Shown piece after piece: positions 8,463 to 17,108 of a DNA stretch of 64,000 bases. Position numbers and translations under genes: made by a program. The stretch's first letter is position 1. The number at the start of each line of letters is the position of its first letter. The notes beneath the pieces are model-generated. The model worked only from the letters and a program-made list of their open reading frames with translations, did no database searches and had not been told where the DNA came from. This DNA is from Devosia lacusdianchii. GTDB taxonomy: Bacteria; Pseudomonadota; Alphaproteobacteria; Rhizobiales; Devosiaceae. The stretch is taken from positions 2,666,001 to 2,730,000 of the forward strand of contig NZ_CP092483.1 of the NCBI RefSeq assembly GCF_022429625.1. The letters are read 5' to 3'.

Positions 8463-8912
8463 CTACAAGCTCTTGCGCATCTGGGTGCAGCCCTGCGCGA
8501 AGGTGTCGAGCTCGGTTTGGTCCCAGACGTGCTCGTGCCATCCGGTGGCGCGGTAGAAGCCGACCGCCGTGTCTGCTGCGTTGAGGAACACGGTATGCGT
8601 GCCGAACGCCCGGGCGCGATCCTCGATCATTTGACCCATCACCCGGCCGTGTCCCTTGCCCTGCTCCGATCCCGTGATCGCGACGAGCCGGAAGACGGCG
8701 GTACCGTCGTCGCGCACATCGAGACGGGCCGTACCCAGCGGTCGGCCGTCAAGCTTCAGCAGATATGGGTAGGCATTGGGCGCGCGGTCATGGGGATGGT
8801 TTTCGTTGTAAATCCCATGCCGCCCCCGCGCCTCGAACAACTCCTGCCGTCGAATCGCGCGGTAGGCCGCCCAATCGACAGGATCGGTTACCTCAACGAG
8901 CTCGTATCCCAT
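8463..8912 (-). CDS. GNAT-family N-acetyltransferase
   Basis: A 149-residue single-domain GNAT protein. It shows PYLLKLDGRPLGTARLDV (strands 2-3), then VFRLVAITGSEQGKGHGRVM, which contains the Q/R-x-x-G-x-G/A acetyl-CoA pyrophosphate loop (EQGKGHG, about residues 79-85), and VFLNAADTAVGFYRATGW, the usual N-A-x-x-x-A-x-x-F-Y-x-x-x-G-(F/W) end of the fold. The start at 8912 has a GAGGAA site; the frame continues upstream into leuA and those codons are rejected. It lies directly downstream of leuA on the same strand and may be its last co-transcribed gene. Substrate unknown. Confidence 0.85.
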   Translation of the reverse strand: MGYELVEVTDPVDWAAYRAIRRQELFEARGRHGIYNENHPHDRAPNAYPYLLKLDGRPLGTARLDVRDDGTAVFRLVAITGSEQGKGHGRVMGQMIEDRARAFGTHTVFLNAADTAVGFYRATGWHEHVWDQTELDTFAQGCTQMRKSL

Positions 8913-8922
8913 GTTTCCTCGC

Positions 8923-8948
8923 TGCCCCGGCCACCATCGGTCGGGGCA
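8923..8948 (-). other. Hairpin between leuA and the GNAT gene
   Basis: TGCCCCGGCC and GGTCGGGGCA form a stem of about 10 bp with one G-T pair. It lies just downstream of the leuA stop on the minus strand. No T-run follows, so it would be a weak terminator or an mRNA stabiliser between the two genes. Confidence 0.4.
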
Positions 8949-8964
8949 CGGGAAGTCATGATGT

Positions 8965-10518
8965 CTAGCCGGCCATTGCGCCTTGCGCGGACGCGCCGCG
9001 TTCGATGAGCAGGCGATTGTAGGCGTTGAGATAGGCACGGGCCGACGCCACCAGCGTGTCGGGCTCGGCCGCGTTACCGGAAACGATGCGGCCGTTCATT
9101 TCGAGGCGCACATGCGCGCTCGCCTGCGCGTCGGTGCCGCCGGTCACGCCATCGACGGCATAGAGCACCAGATGCGGCTGCTGGCCTACCGCCAGTTTTA
9201 TGGCATTGAAGATCGCATCCACCGAGCCCGTGCCGTCGAATGAGACGCTGGTTTCCTCGCCGTCGATCGAGAGCGTCATGTCGCAGTGGTGCAGCCCACC
9301 AATCTTGGACACGACCTCCATGCCGACCAGCTTGATGCGATCGCCCACCGAGCCGACTTCGTCATCCACCAGAGCTACGATATCGGCGTCGTAGACGTGT
9401 TTCTTGCGATCAGCCAGGTCCTTGAAGCGCACGAAGGCTTCCTGGAAGGCATTATCGCCCAGCTCGTAGCCCAGTTCGCGCAGCTTGTCCTTGAAGGCGG
9501 CACGGCCGGAATGCTTGCCCATTACCAGGGTGGTTTCCTTGATGCCGACGCTGGCCGGCGTCATGATTTCATAGGTCTCCGCATTCTTCAGCATGCCGTC
9601 CTGATGAATGCCGCTTTCATGCGCGAAAGCATTCTTGCCCACGATGGCCTTGTTGTACTGCACCGGGAAATTGGCGGCCGCCGAGACGACCTTGCTGGCG
9701 CGGGCCAGATGGGTCGTTTCGATCTCGGTGTGATAGGGCATCGCATCGCCGCGAGTCCGCAGCGCCATCACCACCTCTTCGAGCGCCGCATTCCCGGCGC
9801 GTTCGCCCAGTCCATTGATGGTGCATTCGATCTGGCGGGCGCCACCGGCCACACCGGCCAATGAATTGGCCACGGCCAGGCCCAGGTCGTTGTGGCAATG
9901 CACCGAGAAGATCGCCTTGTCAGCGCCCGGCACGCTCTCGATGATGGTCTTGAACATGCGGAAATGCTCGTCGGGCACCGCATAGCCCACCGTATCGGGC
10001 AGATTGATCGTGGTCGCACCGGCCTTGATGGCGGTTTCGACGCAGCGCTTCAGGAACTCGATCGGCGTGCGGGTCGCGTCCATGGCCGACCATTCGACAT
10101 CGTCGATGAGGTTGCGGGCCTGCGCCACAGTCCGGGCGATGATCTCGATGACCTCGTCCTCGGTCTTCTTCATCTGGTGCGCCAGATGGATCGGCGAGGT
10201 GGAGACGAAGGTGTGGATGCGGCCCTTCTGGGCATGCCGCACCGCTTCGCCGGCGCGGTCGATATCGGCTGATATGGCGCGGGCCAAGCCGGCCACAGTG
10301 GCGCGCTTGACCTGCTTGGCCACGGCGACCACCGCCTCGAAGTCGCCGTTGGAGGCAATCGGGAAGCCTGCTTCGATGATGTCGACACCCATCTCGTCGA
10401 GCGTTTCGGCGACCTGCAGCTTTTCTTCGAGCGTCATCGTGGCGCCGGGCGATTGTTCGCCGTCGCGCAAAGTGGTGTCGAAAATGAATACGCGGTCTTT
10501 GTTGGTATCGGCGGACAT
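8965..10518 (-). CDS. leuA: 2-isopropylmalate synthase
   Basis: This 517-residue enzyme condenses 2-oxoisovalerate and acetyl-CoA to 2-isopropylmalate, the first committed step of leucine synthesis. The catalytic TIM barrel starts with [13 protein letters not shown] (residues 13-25), with [10 protein letters not shown] (171-180) and the metal-binding HCHND (207-211). After a linker with [15 protein letters not shown] comes the C-terminal LeuA allosteric domain, which binds leucine for feedback inhibition. The ATG at 10518 follows an AGGAAAAG site and gives the usual length for the bacterial form; a 17-codon upstream extension is not needed. A leucine-rich small ORF lies 111 bases upstream on the same strand. 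Confidence 0.97.
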   Translation of the reverse strand: MSADTNKDRVFIFDTTLRDGEQSPGATMTLEEKLQVAETLDEMGVDIIEAGFPIASNGDFEAVVAVAKQVKRATVAGLARAISADIDRAGEAVRHAQKGRIHTFVSTSPIHLAHQMKKTEDEVIEIIARTVAQARNLIDDVEWSAMDATRTPIEFLKRCVETAIKAGATTINLPDTVGYAVPDEHFRMFKTIIESVPGADKAIFSVHCHNDLGLAVANSLAGVAGGARQIECTINGLGERAGNAALEEVVMALRTRGDAMPYHTEIETTHLARASKVVSAAANFPVQYNKAIVGKNAFAHESGIHQDGMLKNAETYEIMTPASVGIKETTLVMGKHSGRAAFKDKLRELGYELGDNAFQEAFVRFKDLADRKKHVYDADIVALVDDEVGSVGDRIKLVGMEVVSKIGGLHHCDMTLSIDGEETSVSFDGTGSVDAIFNAIKLAVGQQPHLVLYAVDGVTGGTDAQASAHVRLEMNGRIVSGNAAEPDTLVASARAYLNAYNRLLIERGASAQGAMAG

Positions 10519-10629
10519 TGGTCTTTTCCTATCGGGCGGCCCAGAGCAAAGCTCTTCTAGGCCGGACATTTACTGTTCGGCTTGCGGCGTTATCCCCTGA
10601 CGACCCGCTCGAAGCCGAGCTGTCGGTAA

Positions 10630-10755
10630 TCAGGGGCTGATAAGAAGGAGAAGAAGCGCAGCAGGCAGCAAAAGCAGGCCGCCAGCAATCATCAGGGCGC
10701 GAGCGCGCTCCTGGCGTTGTGTGGCGGCGATGGCAATTGCGCGCTTGCGCTGCAT
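10630..10755 (-). CDS. Leucine-rich small ORF, candidate leuA leader peptide (41 aa)
   Basis: A 41-codon ORF reads on the minus strand towards leuA and ends 111 bases before it. Its C-terminal half is LLLLPAALLLLLISP: nine leucine codons in two runs just before the stop, as expected for a leucine-sensing leader peptide. The stop codon lies inside CCCCTGA, which can pair with TCAGGGG 30 bases downstream. A second hairpin (AGAGC-AAA-GCTCT in plus-strand reading) follows near 10550. No T-run is present, so control would be translational or by a weak terminator. The ribosome-binding site is poor. It may instead be an ordinary small membrane protein. Confidence 0.4.
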   Translation of the reverse strand: MQRKRAIAIAATQRQERARALMIAGGLLLLPAALLLLLISP

Positions 10756-10839
10756 GGGTTTAGTCCCGATTTCCACGCAGAATGCGCGAATCCGCCGAAG
10801 CGCGCAAGCCCGCGCCAGCCGAAGCGGTTGATTTTTTGC

Positions 10840-11003
10840 TTAGCCCATTGGGCGTAGTCGCCTCTGGCTAAACGCAAACACCGCCGCCAGGACGATGCCG
10901 ACCAGGGCAAGGCCACTTATCCGCCCCGCTAGGCCAGCCGCGCGCCGCCGCCGACTAACGCCAGCAGATGCCCCCGGAACAATAGCTTGACCAGAATGTC
11001 CAT
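10840..11003 (-). pseudogene. Possible broken small membrane-protein gene
   Basis: An ATG at 11003 with a GAGGG site opens MDILVKLLFRGHLLALVGGG and stops after 24 codons. One base out of frame, the sequence continues as LAGRISGLALVGIVLAAVF, a clear membrane helix, then SQRRLRP and a stop at 10840. Restoring one base near 10931 would give about 54 residues with a single C-terminal membrane segment. The joined reading is an inference; the region may simply be non-coding. The rest of 10756-11124 shows no gene. Confidence 0.3.
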
Positions 11004-11124
11004 GCCGCGGCCCTCAACGCAACTGCAACGAAAAGTTGGCAGCTGTGGCCGTCTGTCGGGAAGCTACGGACCATTTCTCCCAGGCTGTCAGCAGTAAAGC
11101 TCTCTGGCTCAAGCTAGGCTCAGG

Positions 11125-11462
11125 TCAAGGGGCGGGTACCCGATAGCTGACGGCGTCCCATTCGCCTTCGATCTTCACAAACCTCCAGTGTTCACTGGAC
11201 CTGGGAGGGTCATTGCCCGGGTCGAGTTCGAAGGAACACATGATGCCTTCCTTTAGCCAGAGGCGCTCGCATCCCCCCGGTTTTGCCGAAGCGTTCGGCC
11301 ATACCGGTCCGTGCCCGATGTCAAGCCTCTCACAATAGCTGCCAACTCAGCTTCACTCGGCCCATCGGGTGGCGTCAGCAGCGACCGACTAGCCAAAAGC
11401 GCCATGCCGCCAATGAAGGCTAAGCCCGCACCATAAAGAACAATCTTATCCCTCAGGCCCAC
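11125..11462 (-). pseudogene. Small membrane-anchored protein gene broken by a one-base frameshift
   Basis: The frame from 11462 encodes a membrane helix at about residues 8-27 and then PSEAELAAI. At about 11334-11336 the coding character moves to another frame, which reads CERLDIGHGPVWP, then CERLWLKEGIMCSFELDPGN and HWRFVKIEGEWDAVSYRV to a stop at 11125. Adding one T in the ATTG at that point gives a continuous protein of about 112 residues with three cysteines. In the present frame the protein ends early, at 11253, with unrelated residues. I do not recognise the family. Either the gene is decaying or the base is a sequence error. Confidence 0.55.
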
Positions 11463-11547
11463 GACAAGGGCATCCTCGTGTCCGAACCGCTACCGAGCCT
11501 CATATCGTTCCCGAAATGAGCGCAAATTGCGGCTCACGGCGTGTGCC

Positions 11548-12435
11548 CTACTCCCCCAGATCGAGCACACCCTCGCCGACGATAACGGCGTGGCCACCGA
11601 TGCCCCCGTGGATCAACACGTCGTTCTCCTTGCGCAACTGGATCGTGATCCGGCAAGGCCGCCCCATTTCGTGGCCCTGGCGCAGCACGAAATCGGCTTG
11701 GCCGGTCGCCAGATTGGCGTGCTCCGAGAGCAACCCGATCAGCGCTGCCGCGGCCGAACCGGTGCCCGGATCTTCCCCGATATCCATGCCGAACATCCGC
11801 GCGGCCAGATCGTTGTCCGGCTCGTCCGGCGTAAGGGTGAAGACATAGGCCGAGTTATGATCGTGGTGGAACACCTTGTTCCAGATCGCCGGGTTCGCCT
11901 TCACGCGCCGCAGCACTTCGGCATCGCGCACTGGGACGAGATGGAACGTCACGCCCGCCGAATAGACGCCGGGCTGGTACATGTCACAGCCGATATCCTC
12001 GATCTCGATCCCCAGCGCCTGCGCCATGCCGAGCTTGTCCGGCAGCGGCGCAACCCGCGACGGCAGGCGCGGCAGGGCGAAGCGGGCTTCGCCCGAGCGC
12101 TTGTCGGATTTTTCGAACAGCGCCGTGATCAGCCCGACCTTTTCCTCCAGTCGCACCGCGCTGACCTTGTTCTGCAGTCCGAGCACAACGGACGCACCGA
12201 CCGTTGGGTGCCCCGCAAAGGGCAGCTCCGTATGGGGCGTGAAGATGCGGATCGCCGCCGTATTGCGCTCGGCATTGGGCTTGAGGATGAACACCGTCTC
12301 GCTGAGATTGAACTCGCGCGCGATGGCTTGCATCTCGCCATCGAGAAGGCCATCGGCCTTGGTGACGACGGCAAGCTGGTTGCCCTTTAGCCGCTCGCGC
12401 GTGAACACGTCGAGCATCAGATAGTTGAGCTTCAT
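11548..12435 (-). CDS. PhzF-family isomerase/epimerase-like protein
   Basis: A 295-residue protein with the PhzF/DAP-epimerase-like two-domain fold. The first domain begins YLMLDVFTRERLKGNQLAVV, and FNLSETVFI supplies the catalytic glutamate (E46). HTELPFAGHPTVGA marks the family, as do EDPGTGSAAAAL and a C-terminal GGHAVIVGEG. PhzF proteins isomerise small unsaturated acids; most chromosomal members outside phenazine clusters have unknown substrates. The start has a GAGGTC site 8 bases upstream. It is the last of three minus-strand genes (GFA, HbpS-like, PhzF) packed with gaps of 2 and 9 bases. Confidence 0.9.
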   Translation of the reverse strand: MKLNYLMLDVFTRERLKGNQLAVVTKADGLLDGEMQAIAREFNLSETVFILKPNAERNTAAIRIFTPHTELPFAGHPTVGASVVLGLQNKVSAVRLEEKVGLITALFEKSDKRSGEARFALPRLPSRVAPLPDKLGMAQALGIEIEDIGCDMYQPGVYSAGVTFHLVPVRDAEVLRRVKANPAIWNKVFHHDHNSAYVFTLTPDEPDNDLAARMFGMDIGEDPGTGSAAAALIGLLSEHANLATGQADFVLRQGHEMGRPCRITIQLRKENDVLIHGGIGGHAVIVGEGVLDLGE

Positions 12436-12444
12436 CGGAAGACC

Positions 12445-12936
12445 TCATTCGGGCGGAAGCGCGAAATCCTGCGGCTCGAAACCAAGATGTGTGGCAAGCG
12501 CTGCAACGGCCACGCCATGGTCGTTGCGCCCAGGCAATCCGGAAATCGTCAGGCACCCGATAATGCCGGCGCCCTTGACCCGGATGGGGAAGCCGCCGCC
12601 GGCTATCACGTAATCTGCTGGGTCCACCCCCGATTGCGGGGAGAACGGCGCTTCGCCGCGCTCCAGCACCATGCGGTAGCTCGCCCGCTGGAAGCGACGG
12701 ACGGTGTTAATCTTGCGACGCACCCATTCGGCATTGTCCGCGCTGGTTCCGGTGGTGGCCGCGAAGAACATCTGCCGGTCCCAGGTGCGGATATCGACCA
12801 CCAGCCCCAGTTTTTCAGTTATCGCTCGCTGGCGAATGGCCGTGCCCAGCTCATACGCCACGGTCTCGTCGAACGCGGCGAGAACCAGCTCGCGCTCCTG
12901 TTTCTTGACGAGCTCGATGTCTTCGGCAACAGCCAT
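12445..12936 (-). CDS. HbpS-like heme-degrading domain protein (UPF0303 family)
   Basis: A 163-residue protein with the GlcG/HbpS fold: an alpha-helical start (DIELVKKQERELVLAAF), GLVVDIRTWDRQMFFAAT, RRKINTVRRFQRASYRM, and the glycine-rich end YVIAGGGFPIRVKGAGIIGC followed by SGLPGRNDHGVAVAAL. Family members include the heme-binding HbpS of Streptomyces and many small cytoplasmic proteins of unknown role. The ATG at 12936 has an AAGGA site 9 bases upstream. The middle position between a GFA-type and a PhzF-type gene suggests handling of a reactive small molecule, but nothing in the sequence identifies it. Confidence 0.85.
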   Translation of the reverse strand: MAVAEDIELVKKQERELVLAAFDETVAYELGTAIRQRAITEKLGLVVDIRTWDRQMFFAATTGTSADNAEWVRRKINTVRRFQRASYRMVLERGEAPFSPQSGVDPADYVIAGGGFPIRVKGAGIIGCLTISGLPGRNDHGVAVAALATHLGFEPQDFALPPE

Positions 12937-12938
12937 GG

Positions 12939-13409
12939 TCACGTGTCCTTATGGGTAAACCGGGTCCAGGCGTCGTAGAGCGGTTCGCGGCTCGACGGCT
13001 GTCCGGGGAAATTGGTTCGGTTCGGATCGATGGCGGCCCAGGCCGCCTTGCTGTCGGTCCAGATATTGCCGATGGGCACCGCCCAATCCAAGCTGTCGAG
13101 CGAACCGGCGCGCACTACCATCAGCCCGGGCGTGGGCGGCTCATTCCAGAGCCAGGTGTGGCAGTTGGCGCAAAACAGCATGGCGATGGTCCGGCCGCTG
13201 TCGGCCGCGCGGTCATAGCGGTCGAGCGCGCCACTCAGATGCTCGATATCGTCGCTGCGTACCGGCATGGACATGGACCACGCGGCGCCCGAGAAGCGCT
13301 GGCAGTCCTTGCAATGGCAATTGTAGACCGATAGAGGGCTGGCCTTCAGCCGGTAGCGCACGGCGCCACACTGGCAACCGCCCTCGACGGGAAAATCCGG
13401 CAGGTCCAT
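12939..13409 (-). CDS. GFA-family zinc protein (glutathione-dependent formaldehyde-activating-like)
   Basis: A 156-residue protein with the CENP-V/GFA zinc fold. Cysteine motifs are visible in order: GGCQCGAVRY near the N-terminus, NCHCKDCQRFSGA, and CANCHTWLW in the second half. These bind two zinc ions. The founding enzyme combines glutathione with formaldehyde, but most paralogues have no proven activity. The ATG at 13409 is preferred over a GTG three codons earlier because GGAG is too close to the GTG. It is the first gene of a tight three-gene unit with the HbpS-like and PhzF genes, and the stop is 2 bases before the next start. Confidence 0.88.
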   Translation of the reverse strand: MDLPDFPVEGGCQCGAVRYRLKASPLSVYNCHCKDCQRFSGAAWSMSMPVRSDDIEHLSGALDRYDRAADSGRTIAMLFCANCHTWLWNEPPTPGLMVVRAGSLDSLDWAVPIGNIWTDSKAAWAAIDPNRTNFPGQPSSREPLYDAWTRFTHKDT

Positions 13410-13445
13410 TTTGCCCACGACTCCAGATGCTTGGCCCGTCAGGTT

Positions 13446-14183
13446 TTAGACGAAGTTTGGTCGGGGCAGAAGGGTGCCGGCAAAGAACGCTTCGGCCACC
13501 GCCGTGGCATAGGGCACCGCCCCTGCCCGCCCGGCATCGGCGGCTGAGCGGAGGACGACGATATCGGCCAATTCACGATGCTCCTGCCGGACGAGATTGG
13601 CGCGGATGCGGGCGGCAAGGTGCTCGGCGGGTTCGACAAAGCGGAAGACCCGGCCGAACGACAGCCGCGGCCCGTCGAAGACCACGACCATACCGCCCGC
13701 CTCCGCCTCGTCAGTGCGCAGCCCGGTTTCCTCCTCCAGTTCGAGCGCAATGCAGCCTGGCACGTCGACCCGGCCATCGGGCAGCACATCGCGCGGCTCG
13801 AGAGAACCACCCGGCGGATAGACCCGGCCCGCATTGGTGGTGTCCCCGCCCATGACGCCGTAGATCAGCGCATTGTCGCCGCTGACGATCAATGCCCAGC
13901 CGAAGGCGTGGCAGATGCCGATTTCGGGAAAGCCTTGCTGGCGCCACAGCATGAAGGCTGAATACGCATCCTCGCGCGCCTCGGCGCGGAACACGCCACC
14001 CTCCAGGCGTGGCACGCCGCCATCCGGCGCCGAGAGCCCGAGAATGCGACCATCCCACAAATGCGGATTGGCTGCTGTCGCCTCGCGCCAATAGTCGGCC
14101 ACGGCAGCGCGCTGGACCGGTGTGAGCGGCCACCGACCCGGCACACGGCGAATGTCGATATCGGAGACCGGAACGATCTGCAT
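13446..14183 (-). CDS. NUDIX hydrolase domain protein
   Basis: A 245-residue protein. The N-terminal half (SDIDIRRVPGRWPLTPVQ to about residue 120) has no clear domain. The second half holds a Nudix box variant: GRVYPPGGSLEPRDVLPDG, then ALELEEETGL, matching the G-x5-E-x7-R-E-x2-E-E-x-G pattern with the R-E replaced, so activity is uncertain. Proteins of this length and layout are common in Hyphomicrobiales as hypothetical NUDIX proteins. The frame stays open into ilvC, but the ATG at 14183 starts right after the ilvC terminator, so it is preferred. The upstream ribosome-binding site is weak. Confidence 0.75.
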   Translation of the reverse strand: MQIVPVSDIDIRRVPGRWPLTPVQRAAVADYWREATAANPHLWDGRILGLSAPDGGVPRLEGGVFRAEAREDAYSAFMLWRQQGFPEIGICHAFGWALIVSGDNALIYGVMGGDTTNAGRVYPPGGSLEPRDVLPDGRVDVPGCIALELEEETGLRTDEAEAGGMVVVFDGPRLSFGRVFRFVEPAEHLAARIRANLVRQEHRELADIVVLRSAADAGRAGAVPYATAVAEAFFAGTLLPRPNFV

Positions 14184-14193
14184 GGCAAAAACA

Positions 14194-14221
14194 CAACGGC
14201 CGGGGTTTCCCCCGGCCGTTG
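14194..14221 (-). terminator. Intrinsic terminator of ilvC
   Basis: CAACGGCCGGGG pairs with CCCCGGCCGTTG around a 4-base loop; on the minus strand GTGTTTTTG follows. It lies 10 bases after the ilvC stop and just before the NUDIX start. Confidence 0.9.
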
Positions 14222-14230
14222 CATGTCTGA

Positions 14231-15274
<1,044 letters not shown>

Positions 15275-15925
15275 TTAGGCGTTGTTGGCTTTCACCCCAT
15301 AGAGGGCGAAGAACTGGTCGGTCGCGGCCTTGACGTCCGCTTCGATATTGTCAGTCACATTGGACTGGGTGAGCGCTTTGTCGCCGAGCAGCAGACGTAT
15401 CTGCACGTCGCGAACGACGAGGCCGAAAAAGGTGCGATAGGCATCTTCGCTGGAGTCAAAGCGCAGCAGGCGCGCATCGCGCCCAGCTTCGAGGATGGGC
15501 TTGAGCCGGCGGCGAATGGCCAGCGGACCATTCTCGAGCACGATAATGCCCAGGCTATCCTTCTCCTGCGCAGCGTGGGTCACGGCAGTACGATTGAGCG
15601 TGATCGAAACTTCGCCGGTGATGACGGTCAGCAGATCGCGGGCGAACTGCTCGATGGAGAGGCGCAGCGCCTTGGCATTAAGGTGGGAGCGATCGACCAC
15701 CGGCATGCGCACCTTGGCCGCCTGCCACTGCACAGTCGCGGTCAGCAGCCCATCGCGGTCGCCGAACCACTTGTAGAGCGTTTCCTTGGAGCACGACGCG
15801 CGGCGCGCCACAGCCGTCATGGTCAAGCCATCGCCATTTTCGACGAGCAGATCTAGCGCCGCCGTCAGCACAGCTTGCTGCCGGGGCGTGAACGTCTCTT
15901 CGTTGACCTTGATGGTCAGGGGCAC
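15275..15925 (-). CDS. TetR-family transcriptional regulator next to ilvC
   Basis: A 216-residue TetR protein. The N-terminal helix-turn-helix covers about residues 12-60: FTPRQQAVLTAALDLLVENG, then LTMTAVARRASCSKETLYKW FG with the typical recognition helix. The rest is an all-helical ligand and dimer domain of the AefR-like or TetR_C type (AVTHAAQEKDSLGIIVLENG). It is followed after 24 bases by ilvC on the same strand. An 18-bp perfect palindrome lies 47 bases upstream of its start, a probable operator for itself and therefore possibly for ilvC. The ligand is unknown. Confidence 0.9.
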   Translation of the reverse strand: MPLTIKVNEETFTPRQQAVLTAALDLLVENGDGLTMTAVARRASCSKETLYKWFGDRDGLLTATVQWQAAKVRMPVVDRSHLNAKALRLSIEQFARDLLTVITGEVSITLNRTAVTHAAQEKDSLGIIVLENGPLAIRRRLKPILEAGRDARLLRFDSSEDAYRTFFGLVVRDVQIRLLLGDKALTQSNVTDNIEADVKAATDQFFALYGVKANNA

Positions 15926-15971
15926 GGCGTCGTCCTTTAAACACTGCTGACCAATACAGCCGATATCGCAG

Positions 15972-15989
15972 CCGTACCGTACGGTACGG
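15972..15989. promoter_or_regulatory. 18-bp perfect palindrome, probable TetR operator
   Basis: CCGTACCGT and ACGGTACGG form an unbroken 18-bp palindrome 47-64 bases upstream of the TetR start. Short palindromes of the form ACCGTACGGT are typical TetR-family binding sites, so autoregulation is likely. Confidence 0.7.
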
Positions 15990-16433
15990 TTCGATGCAAG
16001 TCCCTATTTTGCGAGAGCCTAGCTTAGGTCTTTGCCGGGCCTCACGGCAAGGTCCCGGGTTTGGAGCTCACTTATCGGTTCGAACGCCGAGGTAAGCCGC
16101 TCGACTAAGCGGGGCGTGACCAAGGCGGGAAGCGCGAAACGCCAGTTCCGGGCTCCGGCTCTTCAAAGCTTGGATCAAAGGTCGGCGCTGGTCCAGGCCA
16201 GCTTGGCATAGGTCAGCTCACGCGCCAAAGTCTGTCAATCCAGTGGTATTGACGGCAATGTCGCGTAGTCATGATACCGCAGCCGACCTTGTCATTCGAC
16301 GGTCGGTCAAGCCATCGAAAAGGTGGAAGCAGCAGCTCCGCTGACCTAGATACCGCCCATGCGGGATGTCGTAATGCTCACGTAATCCTCGCGGCTTGCC
16401 ATGACCGCCACCATTCACTACCGGAGCCGTAGC
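15990..16433. other. Intergenic region before the two-component genes
   Basis: About 440 bases between the operator and the response regulator. No ORF with a family resemblance and no strong hairpin was found. It must hold the promoter of the two-component operon, but I could not place it. Confidence 0.45.
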
Positions 16434-17108
16434 ATGAGAGTGTTGCTGATCGAGGATGAGACGGAGCTGGCATCTGCCCTCAGGAGCTTGCTGCTCAAGC
16501 ACGACATCATCATGGATCACGCACCCACCCTCGCTTACGCCGAGGAGGCCATCCGCAATGAAGTGCATGACGCCCTGATCGTGGACCGCCAACTGCCTGA
16601 CGGCGACGGCATCACCATCATCGCCAATATGCGCAGCCGGCGCCAGCACGTGCCGGTTATCGTGGTCTCGGCCCGAGGCACCCTGGACGAGCGGATCGAG
16701 GGACTGGACTGCGGCGCCGATGACTATCTCGCCAAGCCGTTTTCTACGGACGAGCTATTGGCCCGCCTGCGCGCCGTGTTGCGCCGGCCGCTGGCGATGC
16801 AGACCGGCAGCATTCACGTGGGCGCGCTGACCTTCGAATCCGCTAATCGTAGCGCCCATGTGGATGGGCGACCATTGGAACTCGCCCGTCGCGAATTGCT
16901 GATCCTGGAATGCCTGACGCAGCGCGCCGGGCGAGCGGTCATGCGCTCGGCGCTGGAGGATGCCGTCTATACTTTTGACGACGAAATCCAGTCGAACTCG
17001 CTGGACGCCAACATATCCCGTCTGCGCAAGAAGCTGGCCGATGCTGGGGCGCTCGTCGACATACATGGCATCAGAGGCGTGGGCTATTTGCTGCGAGCCT
17101 CAGCATGA
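16434..17108 (+). CDS. Response regulator, OmpR/PhoB type
   Basis: A 224-residue two-domain regulator. The receiver domain has the acidic pair LIEDE (residues 5-9), the phosphoacceptor D51 in LIVDRQLPDGDG, and the lysine K101 in DDYLAKPFS. The C-terminal winged helix (about residues 125-222) ends with NSLDANISRLRKKLADAGA and GIRGVGYLLRA, typical of OmpR-type DNA binding. The ATG at 16434 has a GGAG site; an 11-codon upstream extension is not needed. It overlaps the sensor kinase gene by four bases. Close relatives are QseB/TctD-type regulators; the signal is unknown. Confidence 0.95.
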   Translation: MRVLLIEDETELASALRSLLLKHDIIMDHAPTLAYAEEAIRNEVHDALIVDRQLPDGDGITIIANMRSRRQHVPVIVVSARGTLDERIEGLDCGADDYLAKPFSTDELLARLRAVLRRPLAMQTGSIHVGALTFESANRSAHVDGRPLELARRELLILECLTQRAGRAVMRSALEDAVYTFDDEIQSNSLDANISRLRKKLADAGALVDIHGIRGVGYLLRASA

